Assembly (NCBI GenBank): GCA_002390455.1
Contig: DGPN01000042.1
Location: forward strand, 35,692 to 99,691
DNA length: 64,000 nt
Direction of reading: 5' to 3'
Origin: Flavobacteriaceae bacterium UBA4439
GTDB lineage: Bacteria; Bacteroidota; Bacteroidia; Flavobacteriales; Flavobacteriaceae
The translations under genes were made by a program, and so were the position numbers. The notes under the pieces are model-generated. The model was not told the DNA's origin. It saw nothing but the letters and a program-made list of their open reading frames with translations, and made no database searches. Below are positions 63,080 through 64,000 of this stretch, piece after piece (within the stretch, counting starts at the first letter, position 1; the number at the start of each line of letters is the position of its first letter).

Positions 63080-64000
63080 TTAACGCAGTTGAGCTCCCAA
63101 TTCGGTTTCAAATTGATTTTGCAACTTCAGCATGATTTTATCTATGTATTTATCTGTCAATGTCTTTCTGGGATCTTGGAAATAAAAACTTACGCCATAA
63201 GACTTTTTCCCCTTGGGAAGCTTATCTCCTTCATAAACATCAAAAAGTTGAACGGAATTGAGTATGTTTTTTTCAGTATTTAAAGCAATTTGTTTCAGTG
63301 CGTCAAAGGGGACAGCAGAATCTAATAGCAGCGCAAAATCTCTCCGTACTTTTGGAAATTTCGGGATCTCTTGGTACTTAATATGGTTGTTTTTAGTCAA
63401 ATCAACAATTTGTCTAAAATCCAATTCTGCGTACAATACTTCTTGGTTAATATCGAATTTATCGCAGATCTCCTTTTTAACAATTCCAAAGTGCAACAGC
63501 GTTTTTCCATTGTATGTGTAGCTTAAACCTTCGGAAAAAATATCCATTTGAGTATCGCTCTCTTCCCATTGAAAAGGGCAGTTTTTTTGGAGAAGTTGCT
63601 GGATTATTCCTTTTAGGTAGAAAAAAGCATGGGGTTGATGGGTTACATTCCAATTCTCTTTGAGGACATCGCCACTGATGGCCAAAGAAAGATATTTATC
63701 TTCCTTGTAACCGCCATCATATTGCTGATAAGTTTTGCCCAATTCAAATAATTTTAGAGATTTCGACTGACGATTGAGATTAAAGGCAATTCCCTCTAAT
63801 ACACCAGGAAGCAGTGAAGTTCTCATTTGAGAGAGCTCTTGTCCTAATGGGTTGATGATGTTTACCCCCTTTAAATTTTTGATATTTTGGGTGATTTCTC
63901 CATAATGAGGACTGGTGATGGAGTTGTTCATCATTTCGTTAAATCCTAAACTGACCAGTTGATTGGACAGCCGTTCCGCAATTTGATGATCGTCAGTGTT
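63080..64000 (-). CDS. pheT: Phenylalanyl-tRNA synthetase beta subunit, C-terminal part (cut by window edge)
   Basis: The reading frame continues to the window edge, giving about 306 residues. Upstream of an internal ATG the frame reads DDHQIAERLSNQLVSLGFNE, and MMNNSITSPHYG follows. The last 95 residues form the FDX-ACB anticodon-binding domain: IPKFPKVRRDFALLLDSAVP, VQLFDVYEGDKLPKGKKSYG and FQDPRKTLTDKYID. It attaches phenylalanine to tRNA-Phe as part of the alpha2-beta2 enzyme. N-terminal part, including tRNA-binding and B3/B4 editing domains, is outside. Confidence 0.95.
   Translation of the reverse strand, partial: NTDDHQIAERLSNQLVSLGFNEMMNNSITSPHYGEITQNIKNLKGVNIINPLGQELSQMRTSLLPGVLEGIAFNLNRQSKSLKLFELGKTYQQYDGGYKEDKYLSLAISGDVLKENWNVTHQPHAFFYLKGIIQQLLQKNCPFQWEESDTQMDIFSEGLSYTYNGKTLLHFGIVKKEICDKFDINQEVLYAELDFRQIVDLTKNNHIKYQEIPKFPKVRRDFALLLDSAVPFDALKQIALNTEKNILNSVQLFDVYEGDKLPKGKKSYGVSFYFQDPRKTLTDKYIDKIMLKLQNQFETELGAQLR

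Overview
The window looks like chromosomal DNA from a marine-type member of the Bacteroidota, most likely a flavobacterium. Reasons seen in the sequence: gliding-motility transporter genes gldF and gldG, promoters of the Bacteroidota type (TTG, about 19 bases, TAnnTTTG) in front of the tRNA cluster and the SRP RNA, several TTG or GTG start codons, many small lipoproteins and outer-membrane barrels of flavobacterial style, and a DUF5686 outer-membrane protein. Base composition is moderately AT-rich, and clearly more so between about 27.6 and 30.6 kb. No rRNA, CRISPR array, insertion sequence or integrase was seen.

Layout. 1-0.5 kb: start of a MerR regulator and a three-tRNA cluster (Lys, Lys, Leu) on the minus strand. 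0.5-25.3 kb: mostly housekeeping genes: aroK, a phosphoribosyltransferase, an S4 RNA-binding protein, an FKBP lipoprotein, a split transketolase, tgt, an LptF/G permease, accA, dnaB, a HAD phosphatase, prfB with its programmed frameshift, an S9 peptidase, a cysteine-synthase-like enzyme, an alpha-oxoamine synthase, dnaN, gldG, gldF, an SAM hydroxide adenosyltransferase, phoH, purC and an Uup-type ABC-F protein. 25.3-30.6 kb: an accessory stretch with a decayed copy of the purC tail, a lipase-like lipoprotein, a phage-like small membrane protein, a possible Trypco2-domain protein, an outer-membrane protein and a leucine-rich-repeat lipoprotein. 30.6-44.9 kb: a minus-strand operon (Gfo/Idh/MocA, yggS, exonuclease-GIY-YIG, ion channel, miaA), pcm, a DUF5686 protein, smpB, clpB, the NAD(P)HX repair enzyme and glyA.

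45.0-55.0 kb is the most unusual part. Four tightly spaced genes encode a 'planctomycete-type' cytochrome/PSD1 protein, a Tat-exported DUF1501 protein, a membrane-cytochrome-FN3-associated fusion and a family 8 polysaccharide lyase; a SulP-type anion permease follows. Together they suggest a periplasmic route for attacking an acidic, possibly sulfated polysaccharide, without any SusC/SusD pair or classical sulfatase in the window. The redox role of the haem proteins is unknown.

55.1-64.0 kb: a thioesterase, glutaminyl-peptide cyclotransferase, the SRP (4.5S-type) RNA with a clear promoter, a short-chain dehydrogenase, a fructose-6-phosphate aldolase/transaldolase, a thioredoxin-fold lipoprotein without active-site cysteines, a YbiT-like ABC-F protein, DUF2490 and DUF2007 proteins, a two-TM protein and the 3' part of pheT.

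Genes are tightly packed. Five of eleven convergent pairs share their stop codons in a 4-base overlap. All family assignments are made by eye from motifs and remembered family features; no database search was run.
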